Shown: piece after piece, positions 25,130 through 33,356 of the stretch | Layout of the letters: each line of letters opens with the position of its first letter | Position numbering within the stretch: the stretch's first letter is position 1 | DNA from: Pseudomonas sp. MIACH | Lineage (GTDB): Bacteria; Pseudomonadota; Gammaproteobacteria; Pseudomonadales; Pseudomonadaceae | NCBI RefSeq assembly: GCF_001269925.1 | Contig: NZ_LHVO01000061.1 | Span: 62,001-126,000, forward strand | Length of the DNA stretch: 64,000 nucleotides | Direction: 5' to 3' | Translations under genes and position numbers: made by a program | The notes under the pieces: model-generated | Told to the model about the DNA's origin: nothing | The model's input: only the letters and a program-made list of their open reading frames with translations | Database searches by the model: none

Positions 25130-26243
25130 ACGCCACGTCCTGCAGTTCTGCCATGGCTATGACGGGCCGTTCCTGGACTGCGCGCGGCAGTACGCCAGTT
25201 TGTTCGCAGGCTCCGGCTACAAGGTGACCACGGTGTTTCTCACCGGGGTCGCCGACCCTGAGGTCGCCGCCGGTTGCGCGTCCGATGAAGTGTTGTTCAT
25301 GGAGTTCAGCTCAAAGGCCATTCGTGGCCTGAAGCTGGGCGCCATCCGTGAGCTGCGCAAGATCGTCGCGTCGCGCAACTTCAATTTTTGTATCGCCCAC
25401 CGTTTCAAACCGATCTATATCGCCTTGCTCGGCACACGGTTGCCGGTGATCGGCGTGCATCACGCCTTTGGTGATTACCAGCGCCGCAGCCGCAAGCTGT
25501 TTGCCGGGTTTTTCCGCAAACGCTTGAGCCTGCTGGGCGTTTCCGATGCGGTGCGCGATGACATGCGCCGCTGCCTGCCGGCCTGGCCCGCCGCCCGTAT
25601 CCAGACGCTGTATAACCGCATCGACGTCGATGCCTTGCAACGCATTCAGGTGCCTGCACATGAGGCGCGCGATGCATTGGGTTTGTCGCCGGATGAATGG
25701 GTGGTCGGCAATGTCGGTCGCCTGCACCCGGACAAGGACCAGGCCACGCTGCTCAAGGGCTTTGCCCTGGCGCAGGCGCATCTGCCGGCCGAAAGCCGTC
25801 TGGCGATCCTCGGCAGCGGGCGCCTGGAGCAAGACCTCAAGGCACTCGCACGGGAGCTGGGCATTGCCGACAAGGTGCTGTTCCTCGGCCAGGTGCCGGA
25901 TGCGCGCCGGTACTTCCAGGCATTCGATGTGTTTGCCCTGAGCTCCGATCACGAACCCTTTGGCATGGTGCTGCTGGAAGCCATGGCGGCCGGCGTACCG
26001 CTGCTGGCCACGGCCTGTGGCGGCGCGAAGGAAGTGGTCGAGGGCGTGGGGATCCTGTTTCCCTTCGGCGATGTCGAACACCTCGCCCAGGGGCTGCGGC
26101 ACCTGGCAGCGATGGATCAACACCAGCAACGGCAGTGCGCCGAGATGATGCTGGCGCGCCTGCGCGAGCGTTTCTCGGATCAGGCGGTACGCGATACCTT
26201 CTGGCAATTGCCGCACGTTATTGAACTGACCGCGGGGGCTTGA
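25113..26243 (+). CDS. wapH: LPS core glycosyltransferase (GT4), WapH-like
   Basis: A 376-residue GT-B transferase, probably the outer-core glucosyltransferase WapH (PA5004 position). The donor domain shows GRLHPDKDQATLLKGF and SSDHEPFGMVLLEAMAAGVPLLAT, the GT4 E-x7-E motif. Its start lies inside wapO, indicating coupling. Its stop shares one base with the next ATG. Confidence 0.88.
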   Translation: MTRSAERHVLQFCHGYDGPFLDCARQYASLFAGSGYKVTTVFLTGVADPEVAAGCASDEVLFMEFSSKAIRGLKLGAIRELRKIVASRNFNFCIAHRFKPIYIALLGTRLPVIGVHHAFGDYQRRSRKLFAGFFRKRLSLLGVSDAVRDDMRRCLPAWPAARIQTLYNRIDVDALQRIQVPAHEARDALGLSPDEWVVGNVGRLHPDKDQATLLKGFALAQAHLPAESRLAILGSGRLEQDLKALARELGIADKVLFLGQVPDARRYFQAFDVFALSSDHEPFGMVLLEAMAAGVPLLATACGGAKEVVEGVGILFPFGDVEHLAQGLRHLAAMDQHQQRQCAEMMLARLRERFSDQAVRDTFWQLPHVIELTAGA

Positions 26244-27139
26244 TGCTCAATCGATTCCAAGGCTGGCGCGAGCGTGGCTGGTCCGTCGTCGACGCGCCCG
26301 TCTACAGCGATGCCTGGCAGCGTTTTGGCGGCAGTGTCGCGACCCACCCGCAAGTGATCGAGCGTTTGGCCGGGCTGGCCGATATCCCGGTGCGCTACCT
26401 GGCCTGGGAGCAGGGCGGCGAGCTTCAGGCGTGCATCGCGACCTGGGGGCGGGACCTGGCCTTGTCCAAGGATGTGCTCAAGCAACGCGGCAAAAAAGGC
26501 CTGTTCGACCTGGGTAACGCCGAGTTGATCCTGCCCGCCGCGCCTCAAGCCCAAGCGCCCTTGCGGCACCGCGCCCGCTACCTGTCGGCCCTGAATGAAG
26601 GCCGTTTCAGCGGCCTAAAGCCCCAGGCCGAGCAATTGGCCATGGCCCGCACACCGGAAGAACTGTCGAAGAAGTTCCGCTACAACCAGCGTCGCGAACT
26701 GCGCTTGCTGGAAGAAGCCGGTGGTGTGGTGCGGCCGGTGAGCGAGTTTTCCAGCGAGGAATTGGCCGCGATCTACTGCGATCTGTTCCTGCGTCGCTGG
26801 GGCTTTGTCGCCACGGGCGCCGAGCGAATGGCCGAGGTGATCGAGCTGTTGCGCGAATGGCTGATCGGCTCGGTGATTTTCCTCAATGACGCGCCCATCG
26901 CTATCCAGTTGGTGTACCGGGTCGAGTCGCCGGAGTGGATCAGCGTGGAGTACGTCAACGGTGGTGTCGACCCTGAAACCCGTGCATTCAGTCCGGGCAG
27001 TGTCTTGAGTTTCCTCAATACCCAGAGCGCCTGGGAACAGGCGCGTGAAGTTGGCAAGCCGCTGCGGTTCTCCTTCGGGCGTGCCGACCGCGAGTACAAG
27101 GACCGTTGGTGCAACCCTGTGCCGGTGCTGACCGTATGA
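26243..27139 (+). CDS. Mig-14-like protein
   Basis: A 298-residue cytoplasmic or membrane-associated protein with a GNAT/FemAB-like fold, matching the PA5003 (Mig-14) family; in Salmonella mig-14 is needed for resistance to antimicrobial peptides. Visible features include KKFRYNQRRELRLLEEAGG and LRFSFGRADREYKDRWCNP near the C-terminus. I start at ATG 26243, which shares a base with the wapH stop; a TTG one codon earlier is possible. ATGA overlap with the following gene. Confidence 0.85.
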   Translation: MLNRFQGWRERGWSVVDAPVYSDAWQRFGGSVATHPQVIERLAGLADIPVRYLAWEQGGELQACIATWGRDLALSKDVLKQRGKKGLFDLGNAELILPAAPQAQAPLRHRARYLSALNEGRFSGLKPQAEQLAMARTPEELSKKFRYNQRRELRLLEEAGGVVRPVSEFSSEELAAIYCDLFLRRWGFVATGAERMAEVIELLREWLIGSVIFLNDAPIAIQLVYRVESPEWISVEYVNGGVDPETRAFSPGSVLSFLNTQSAWEQAREVGKPLRFSFGRADREYKDRWCNPVPVLTV

Positions 27140-28533
27140 GCCGCAAACAGCAGTTACTCAAGCGCCATCGGCGCAATAAACGGGTCGGCTTGCTGATCGG
27201 CCTGCTGTTGCTGGTGGTGATTGGCATCTGGGTGGCCTGGTGGTTACCGTTGGTGCTCGGTGTGCTGGCCTGGGTCGCCCATGAGGCATGGTTTGCCGAC
27301 CATCTGTTTTATGCGCCTAACGAAGATTATCAATACCGTTTTTCGGTGGATGCCGAGGTGGCCGGGGTTCGCTTCGACGGTGGCCGGCTGCGCATGGATA
27401 CGCCGCTGCAAGCCAATGCGACGTTGGTGTTGGCTATCAAGGTCAAGAGCAATTGGCTGGGACGTTTTCTCGACCCTGTGGTGGAGATTTCGGCTGGCGA
27501 CAACACAGACCGGCAGGCTTTCGAGCGCGGTGTAAATGGAGTCCGTTATCTGAACCTCAGTGGCTGGGCGTCGGCCCTGATGTCCGGTGAGCTGCGTTTG
27601 CGCGGGCGTTTTTGCAGCGTGCAGGGCGTCCCTCGGCTGTGGGCCTGGGGCACGCCGGATTATTCGGCGCAGCGGGTGATGGTGATCGCGCCGCACGCCG
27701 ACGATGCCGAATTGGCTGCCTTCGGCCTTTACAGCGAGGCCGACAAGCCGTGGATCGTGACCCTCACCGCCGGTGAAATCGAAGCCGAGCACTATCAGCA
27801 CATGGGCCTGGACCCGGTTGAAGCCTCGCGGATCAAAGGGCGCCTGCGCGCCTGGGACAGCATTGCCGTGCCGCTTTGGGCCGGGGTGCCACAGGCGCAC
27901 TGTGTACAGCTGGGGTACTTCTGCCTGCAACTGCCGGCGATGCGGGCTGCGCCTGATCAGCCTGTGGCGTCACGCGAAGCTGAGCTGTCGGACATTCGCC
28001 TGTTTCGCCAATTCAACCCCTTCCCGTTGCCGGCCGACCACGATGGCCTGCCGACCTGGAACAACCTGCTCGCTGACTTGCGCCAAGTGCTGTTGACGGC
28101 ACGCCCTGAAGTGATCGTGTTGCCTCATCCGATCCTGGATCCCCATCCAGACCATATCTGCGCGCAGCAAGCGGTGATCGAAGCCCTGCAAGGCTTGGAA
28201 TGGCAACCGACCACCGTGCTCGGTTACGCCAACCACCTGCATGACAACGACCGCTGGCCCATGGGCGATGCGGGCGCCGGTATTGCCCTGCCGCCGCTGT
28301 TCGATGACACGTTGGAACTGTGGCCGTGCAGCCTGTCGCTGACGCTGGCCCAGCAGCGCGACAAGGCCATGGCGCTGGGCATGATGCATGACCTGCAACC
28401 TGCCCCTCCGTTCAAGCGCCGTGTGCGGCGCTGGCTGCAGCGGGTCTTGGCGGGTCGGGCGCGCTCGCCCTATGGTGAAAACGAATTTTTCCGCAAGGCC
28501 GTACGACGGCATGAGTTGTTCTGGCGCTTGTGA
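27136..28533 (+). CDS. dnpA: PIG-L family de-N-acetylase, DnpA-like
   Basis: A 465-residue protein with an N-terminal membrane hairpin (hydrophobic residues about 15-45), a globular domain, and a PIG-L/LmbE deacetylase domain with the zinc motif APHADDAELA (about 180) and later PHPDHICAQQA. PAO1 DnpA (PA5002) affects persister formation and is thought to act on LPS or surface glycans. The expected HPDD is HADD here. Start ATG overlaps the mig-14-like stop (ATGA). Confidence 0.88.
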   Translation: MSRKQQLLKRHRRNKRVGLLIGLLLLVVIGIWVAWWLPLVLGVLAWVAHEAWFADHLFYAPNEDYQYRFSVDAEVAGVRFDGGRLRMDTPLQANATLVLAIKVKSNWLGRFLDPVVEISAGDNTDRQAFERGVNGVRYLNLSGWASALMSGELRLRGRFCSVQGVPRLWAWGTPDYSAQRVMVIAPHADDAELAAFGLYSEADKPWIVTLTAGEIEAEHYQHMGLDPVEASRIKGRLRAWDSIAVPLWAGVPQAHCVQLGYFCLQLPAMRAAPDQPVASREAELSDIRLFRQFNPFPLPADHDGLPTWNNLLADLRQVLLTARPEVIVLPHPILDPHPDHICAQQAVIEALQGLEWQPTTVLGYANHLHDNDRWPMGDAGAGIALPPLFDDTLELWPCSLSLTLAQQRDKAMALGMMHDLQPAPPFKRRVRRWLQRVLAGRARSPYGENEFFRKAVRRHELFWRL

Positions 28534-28556
28534 CGGCATTTGTAAAAGGGAAGGTC

Positions 28557-29513
28557 ATGAAAGTTTTGTTTCTGGTGCAAAAAGAACAACGCGCCATTCT
28601 GGATCGCTTGTACGAAGGCATTGCCCAGCACTGCGAGTGTGATACCCGCTGGCTGAGCAGTGCTGAGCAGCGCAACCTGCGCGCTTACTTCAGGCGCGAA
28701 GTCGACGTGAGCCGTTATGACCGCATCGTATTCTTCCTGCGGTTCAAACAGGAAATTCGCCAGGCCGGGTTTATCCGTACGATCCCGAACCTGGTGATCC
28801 TCGAGCACGACGCCTACCAGAATTACATTCCTTGCAAATACACCGGCAAGTTCAGCGCCCATTACCGCCGCTTGCCGTGGGCACGGGTGATCAGCTCGGG
28901 CCATATGGTGACCGAGCGACTGCGCGCGGAAGGTTTCGATGCGGTGTTCGTGCCCAAGGGCTACGATCAGGCGCTGTTGCAGGCCCAGGGCCTGGAGCGC
29001 GACATAGAGCTGGCGTTTGTCGGCAGCACCAACAGCGTGGCCTATAGCGGTCGCAAGGCGTTGCTCGATGAGTTGGCCCGCGTTGAGCCGCTGGTGGTCA
29101 CGCGCACCAAATCGGGTGAGGAGTATTGCGCGACCCTCAACCGGATTCGCTTTTTCGTCAGTGCCGACGTGGGCATGGGCGAGTACATGATCAAGAACTT
29201 CGAAGCCATGGCCTGTGGTTGCGTGCTGCTGGCGTTTGACCAAGGCGCTGCGGAAAACCAAGCGCTTGGCTTCCAGGACATGGTCAATGTGGTGTTCTAC
29301 AAAGACATTCCCCAGTTGCAGGAAAAACTCGCCTTGTTGCGATCCAACCCTCAGCTGGCAGCCGAGATTGCGCGCAACGGGCAAGACCTCGCGGTCAGCC
29401 AGTTCAGCTTTGCACGCATCGGCCAGCGCATTGTCGAGGTGCTCAAGCCGCCGCTGCGGCCTCGAGCACCGTTGAGTTTGCTGGAAAGGTTGCGCTTGAA
29501 ACTGGGCGTGTGA
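28557..29513 (+). CDS. ssg: Core/O-antigen glycosyltransferase Ssg
   Basis: A 318-residue protein of the PA5001 (Ssg) type, required in Pseudomonas for normal LPS/exopolysaccharide, phage sensitivity and surface spreading. The C-terminal part has a GT1/GT4-like donor region YMIKNFEAMACGCVLLAFDQGA. I chose the ATG at 28557 because AAAAGGGAAGG stands immediately upstream; the open frame continues 27 bases further up without a better signal. Confidence 0.82.
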   Translation: MKVLFLVQKEQRAILDRLYEGIAQHCECDTRWLSSAEQRNLRAYFRREVDVSRYDRIVFFLRFKQEIRQAGFIRTIPNLVILEHDAYQNYIPCKYTGKFSAHYRRLPWARVISSGHMVTERLRAEGFDAVFVPKGYDQALLQAQGLERDIELAFVGSTNSVAYSGRKALLDELARVEPLVVTRTKSGEEYCATLNRIRFFVSADVGMGEYMIKNFEAMACGCVLLAFDQGAAENQALGFQDMVNVVFYKDIPQLQEKLALLRSNPQLAAEIARNGQDLAVSQFSFARIGQRIVEVLKPPLRPRAPLSLLERLRLKLGV

Positions 29514-29564
29514 GATCTGCCAGGTGGCCGCAAATAGTGGCCTTATGATATTGTTGAGGCTTGA

Positions 29565-30329
29565 ATGCAATTCTCCGCTCTAAGCGATATAACGCTCGTG
29601 GTGACCAGTTGTGGTCGCTTCGATTTGTTGAAGCGCACGCTCGCGAGCTTCGATCTGTTCAATACGGCGGACATCCGCGAAGTCTTCATTACCGAGGACT
29701 CTGGCGATGACGCGGTGCGCCTGGCGATTCCTGAGCATTGGCTCAGTCATTGCACGTTCTTGATCAACCGCCCGAAGCTGGGGCAATTGGCATCCATCGA
29801 TCTGGCCTATGGGTTGGTCAAAACCCCGTACATATTCCATTGCGAAGATGATTGGGCATTTTATCGACCCGGTTTTGTCGAAGACTCCAAGACGGTTCTG
29901 GAGCAGCGCCCCGATATTCTCCAAGTCTGGCTGCGTAATTACGTCTACGATTTGCAGGTGCACAGCCCTTATATCCATCTGGGGGCGCGTGAGGTAGTGG
30001 GTGGGGTGCCTTGTTATCCCTTGCTGTCCGATAAGCCTGAGTGGCAGGGGTTCTCACTGAACCCGGGCCTGCGGCGTATCAAGGAATATTGGTTATGTGC
30101 GCCCTATGCCGAGTTCGAGGGTGAGAAGGGGCTTTCCAGGCGTTACGCGCAGTTGAACCTGGCCGCCGTTACCCTCGAAGGCGATGCCGTTTTGCACACT
30201 GGCTTCGGCCTGCATGTGGCCACGGCAGAGGAGCGCTTGACCAAAGCGCGGCGCAAGCGGAGAGAACGGGTCAAACTGGCAGTCATGCTGATCCTGGGGG
30301 TCGGTATCGGTTGGTTGATCCATCGGTAA
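29565..30329 (+). CDS. GT2-like glycosyltransferase with C-terminal membrane anchor
   Basis: A 254-residue protein opening with ITLVVTSCGRFDLLKRTL, the GT-A/GT2 nucleotide-binding start, and containing the DXD-like HCEDDWAFYRPG (about 95-105). The last 20 residues (LAVMLILGVGIGWLIHR) form a membrane helix. The position matches wapR (PA5000, rhamnosyltransferase making the O-antigen-acceptor core), but I am not sure of the assignment. GAGG lies upstream of the ATG. Codon use is less GC-biased than in the waa operon. Confidence 0.72.
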   Translation: MQFSALSDITLVVTSCGRFDLLKRTLASFDLFNTADIREVFITEDSGDDAVRLAIPEHWLSHCTFLINRPKLGQLASIDLAYGLVKTPYIFHCEDDWAFYRPGFVEDSKTVLEQRPDILQVWLRNYVYDLQVHSPYIHLGAREVVGGVPCYPLLSDKPEWQGFSLNPGLRRIKEYWLCAPYAEFEGEKGLSRRYAQLNLAAVTLEGDAVLHTGFGLHVATAEERLTKARRKRRERVKLAVMLILGVGIGWLIHR

Positions 30330-30367
30330 GTACGACGAGCCGCACCAACACCCATAAGGTTTTTTCG

Positions 30368-31465
30368 ATGAGTATTCTCAACATCATGTGGGCTGGTGGC
30401 TCTGCATTCGCTTCGGTGCAGAAGGTTCATCAGCAAATATTGTCCCATGCCGACAGCGATGCAGCGGTTCACACCTGGTTGCTTCAAGGCAGCGTGGTCG
30501 GGAGCGATGGCCTGGTTGAACAGGCCGTCGAATGGAACCTCTCATCTGCCAGGCTCAAGGGGCGGCACCTGTGGAAGTGGCTGATGCCCTGGCTGCGTGC
30601 GCGTTTCAAGAAGGCCCTGCCTGAGGATGTGCAGGTTGTGCTGCTGGATGGCATCGGTGTTGCGCGGGTACTTTTACCGGTGCTCAAGCACCTGCCGCAG
30701 GTGCGGGCCGTGGTGATTTTTCATGGGGTCACGCGTTTGCGCAAAGCTGATCAGAAGCTTTTCGAGCAGTTCCCGGCGTCGCAATTGACGCTGACTGCGG
30801 TGTCGCAAACCCTCGCCAGCGGCCTTGAACGTTACCTGCAGCGGCCCGTGGCGGTGCTGCGCAGTGCCTTCGACCCTACGGTTTTTCGCGCCGCCGCGCT
30901 TTCCCGCGAGCAGGCCCGATCCCGTCTGGGATTGCCGTTGGAGGGCTCACCGGTGGTGGGTGCGGTAGGTCGACTGGTAGACGGCAAGGGGTTTGCCTGT
31001 TTGCTGGAGGCCTTTGCCGGTACCACGGCCGACCAGCCGGATGCGCGCCTGGTGATTCTCGGCGAAGGGCCCGCGAGGCCTGGGCTTGAAGCGCGCATCG
31101 AGGCGCTTGGCTTGCGTGGCAAGGTGTCCTTGCCGGGGCATCTTCCTGATGCGGCGACCCTGTATCGGGCATTTGACTGGGTGGCCATTCCGTCGACGGA
31201 AGAGGGCTTGGGGCTGATCCTGCAAGAGGCGGTGATGGCCGGTGTGCCCGTGCTGACCAGCGAGTTGGCGGTGTTTCGCGAACAGCTGGGGGATGCCGGC
31301 TGGTACGCGCCTGCCGACAGCACTGCGGCCTGGGGTGACCTCCTGACGCGCGCCTTCGTGAGCTCCGGCGCGCAGGTTGTCGAGGCTCAGTCGCAGGCGT
31401 TGGCGCCGGAGCAAGCCTGGAACGACTTCACTGAAACCACCCGGCGGCTGTTCTCATGCCGCTGA
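30368..31465 (+). CDS. GT4 glycosyltransferase
   Basis: A 365-residue GT-B transferase with GAVGRLVDGKGFACLLEAF, VILGEGPARPGLEARIEALG and IPSTEEGLGLILQEAVMAGV, the standard GT4 donor site. Start ATG 30368 follows AAGG with 8-base spacing; the frame is open further upstream into the previous gene without a better start. It probably extends the outer core. Its 3' end overlaps the convergent kinase-like gene by 12 bp. Confidence 0.82.
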   Translation: MSILNIMWAGGSAFASVQKVHQQILSHADSDAAVHTWLLQGSVVGSDGLVEQAVEWNLSSARLKGRHLWKWLMPWLRARFKKALPEDVQVVLLDGIGVARVLLPVLKHLPQVRAVVIFHGVTRLRKADQKLFEQFPASQLTLTAVSQTLASGLERYLQRPVAVLRSAFDPTVFRAAALSREQARSRLGLPLEGSPVVGAVGRLVDGKGFACLLEAFAGTTADQPDARLVILGEGPARPGLEARIEALGLRGKVSLPGHLPDAATLYRAFDWVAIPSTEEGLGLILQEAVMAGVPVLTSELAVFREQLGDAGWYAPADSTAAWGDLLTRAFVSSGAQVVEAQSQALAPEQAWNDFTETTRRLFSCR

Positions 31466-32059
31466 CAACGCTTGTTCCAGTGCTTGCATTGGAAAGCGTT
31501 CGTTCAGCTTCTCGCGCGCAATATAACGCGCGAAGTGTTGCAGGTTGCGCCGCGCCAGTTCCGGGTTCAAGGGCGCGCGCAGGAAGCGCATGTCGGCTAC
31601 GTCGATCAGGCCCATTTGATTGTCGGGTGTCACGACAATGTTGCCCAGGTGCAACGAACGGAAGTAGATACCCGCGCCATGCAGGCGGCGAATAAGGGCC
31701 ACCAGCGGGTCGAGGTTGGTGTGCCAGTCGAACCCTTCGCGGTTGGAAATCTGGCGCAGCGTTTCGCCCGGCAGGGGGCGGTAGAGTACGGCGGTCATGC
31801 CGGGCGCTGTCAGTTGAAAGAACGCAAGCACGGTCATGGTCGGGATGCCACGCTGTTGCAACTGCGCCACGTTGTCGATGAAACGCTTGGAGTACGGACG
31901 AAACAACGCGGACGAGAACAGGCGCTTGCGGCGAAACAGTTTGAGGATATTCCCGTCGGTCAGCAGGTAGACTTTGGGGCCATAGCTGTCCTTTTCGAGG
32001 ATTTTGGCACCTTCAATCATCGCGGTTAAATCGGCTTGGGAAAGCCTTGAACATTGCAT
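31454..32059 (-). CDS. LPS kinase-family protein lacking the catalytic Asp (PA4998-type)
   Basis: About 201 residues from the ATG at 32059 (a longer start at 32131 is open but has no ribosome site). Kinase-like: VYLLTDGNILKLFRRKRLFSS around the ATP site, and LIDVADMRFL where the metal-binding Asp is expected. At the catalytic loop it reads IYFRSLHLGNIVV, with Ser where Asp should be, so it may be a pseudokinase. It is the only gene of opposite orientation inside the LPS cluster, divergent from waaL and overlapping the preceding gene tail to tail. Confidence 0.75.
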   Translation of the reverse strand: MQCSRLSQADLTAMIEGAKILEKDSYGPKVYLLTDGNILKLFRRKRLFSSALFRPYSKRFIDNVAQLQQRGIPTMTVLAFFQLTAPGMTAVLYRPLPGETLRQISNREGFDWHTNLDPLVALIRRLHGAGIYFRSLHLGNIVVTPDNQMGLIDVADMRFLRAPLNPELARRNLQHFARYIAREKLNERFPMQALEQALSAA

Positions 32060-32168
32060 CGTCGGAAAGCCTTGTGGGAGTCGCGGGCACAGTGATCGGT
32101 AATAATGCCGAAAGTTTTGGGTTTTAACCATGCCGGGTTGGCGGGTTGAACGTATTCAGGAGCGGGTG

Positions 32169-33347
32169 ATGCAAGCAAGTCGTTGGGCGCAGGTATGGAT
32201 GGTTTTCGGGTTACTTTGGTTTTTGTTGGCTATTGCCTTCGCGCCGACCAATAAGATCTATCAACAAGGCTTGACGCTGTTTCTGTGGTTGCCGGCAATG
32301 GTGTTTGCCTGGTCGGCGCGTGAGCGTCTCAAGGAGGTCTGGCGCGAACAGCGCTGGCTGTGCCTGATGGTCGCTGCGCTCGCTGTCTGGGGCTTGATTA
32401 GCCTGTTATGGACCAATGTCGAAGACCCGTCCCGCGAGGCCAAGCGCCTGCTGTATATCGGTGTTTTCCTGCTGTTTTTCCCGGTGTTTGCCTGTGGGCA
32501 GACTGAGCGCGTCATTCGTGTGATGCAGTGGGGCGGCCTTGGCCTGGCGCTGTCCTCGCTGGTGGCAATCATCAAGTTCTATGGCGTTGAGCATAATCTC
32601 TGGACCGCTCGCCTCGCTGGCCTGGGCCAATTGGGCCATCCGATCCTGGGCGCCTATGTGATTGGCCTCGCTGCTGTGTGGCTGCTGCACTGGGTTCCCC
32701 GTGGGCGCTGGATGCAAGTGGGTTGGGTGCTGGCCGTCGGGCTGCTCGGGCTCTTCGTGGTGTTGAGCCAAAGCCGTGGTGCCGCACTGGCCTTGTTGCT
32801 GACGGTGGTGGCCATGCCCGCCTGGTGCCGTGACCGCCGTAGCGCAGTGCTTGCGATTGGCGCGGTCATCGCGGCGCTGGCAGTGTTCTTCGCCATGCAA
32901 TCGCTGATGCTGGCCCGTGGCGTGTCTTACCGCCCGCAGATTTTCATGGCCGCCCTGCAAATGATCAGCGAGCGCCCTTGGACTGGCCTGGGGCTGGGCG
33001 GGGATTACAAGGTATTTGCCGATAACCTCTTTTTTGATCACTCCCACAACCTGTTCACTCACGTGAGCATCGAGCTGGGCCTGCCGGGCCTGCTGCTGTG
33101 GTGCGGCCTGTGGTTCGGTGTGCTGTGGAAGGCCTGGAAGGCCCGCGACACCCTCTACGGCAAGGGCATCATCGGTATGTGGGTGTTTTCATTCCTGGCC
33201 ATGCAGTTCGACGCCGCCAGCCTGACCGGCACGCCACGGGCCGAGTGGTTTATCTCCTGGCTGCCGATTGCGCTGGCCAGTGTTTTGGTCTGGGCTCGGG
33301 CCAAACCTGACGCGTGTGATAAAGTTCGCGTCCTACCCAATCAGTGA
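32169..33347 (+). CDS. waaL: O-antigen ligase
   Basis: A polytopic inner-membrane protein (392 residues, about 10-12 helices) that joins undecaprenyl-linked O antigen to the lipid A-core in the periplasm. The Wzy_C/WaaL region includes LSQSRGAALALLL, and the large periplasmic loop ends with FFDHSHNLFTHVSIELGLPG, containing the conserved His. I start at ATG 32169, with AGGAG ideally placed; the open frame begins 39 bases earlier. Position next to msbA matches PA4999. Confidence 0.9.
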   Translation: MQASRWAQVWMVFGLLWFLLAIAFAPTNKIYQQGLTLFLWLPAMVFAWSARERLKEVWREQRWLCLMVAALAVWGLISLLWTNVEDPSREAKRLLYIGVFLLFFPVFACGQTERVIRVMQWGGLGLALSSLVAIIKFYGVEHNLWTARLAGLGQLGHPILGAYVIGLAAVWLLHWVPRGRWMQVGWVLAVGLLGLFVVLSQSRGAALALLLTVVAMPAWCRDRRSAVLAIGAVIAALAVFFAMQSLMLARGVSYRPQIFMAALQMISERPWTGLGLGGDYKVFADNLFFDHSHNLFTHVSIELGLPGLLLWCGLWFGVLWKAWKARDTLYGKGIIGMWVFSFLAMQFDAASLTGTPRAEWFISWLPIALASVLVWARAKPDACDKVRVLPNQ

Positions 33348-33356
33348 GCTCGACAC

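Noticed and set aside
32060..32131. Longer N-terminus for the kinase-like gene starting at 32131
   Set aside because: No ribosome site and it would run into the waaL upstream region; the ATG at 32059 fits the family start better.
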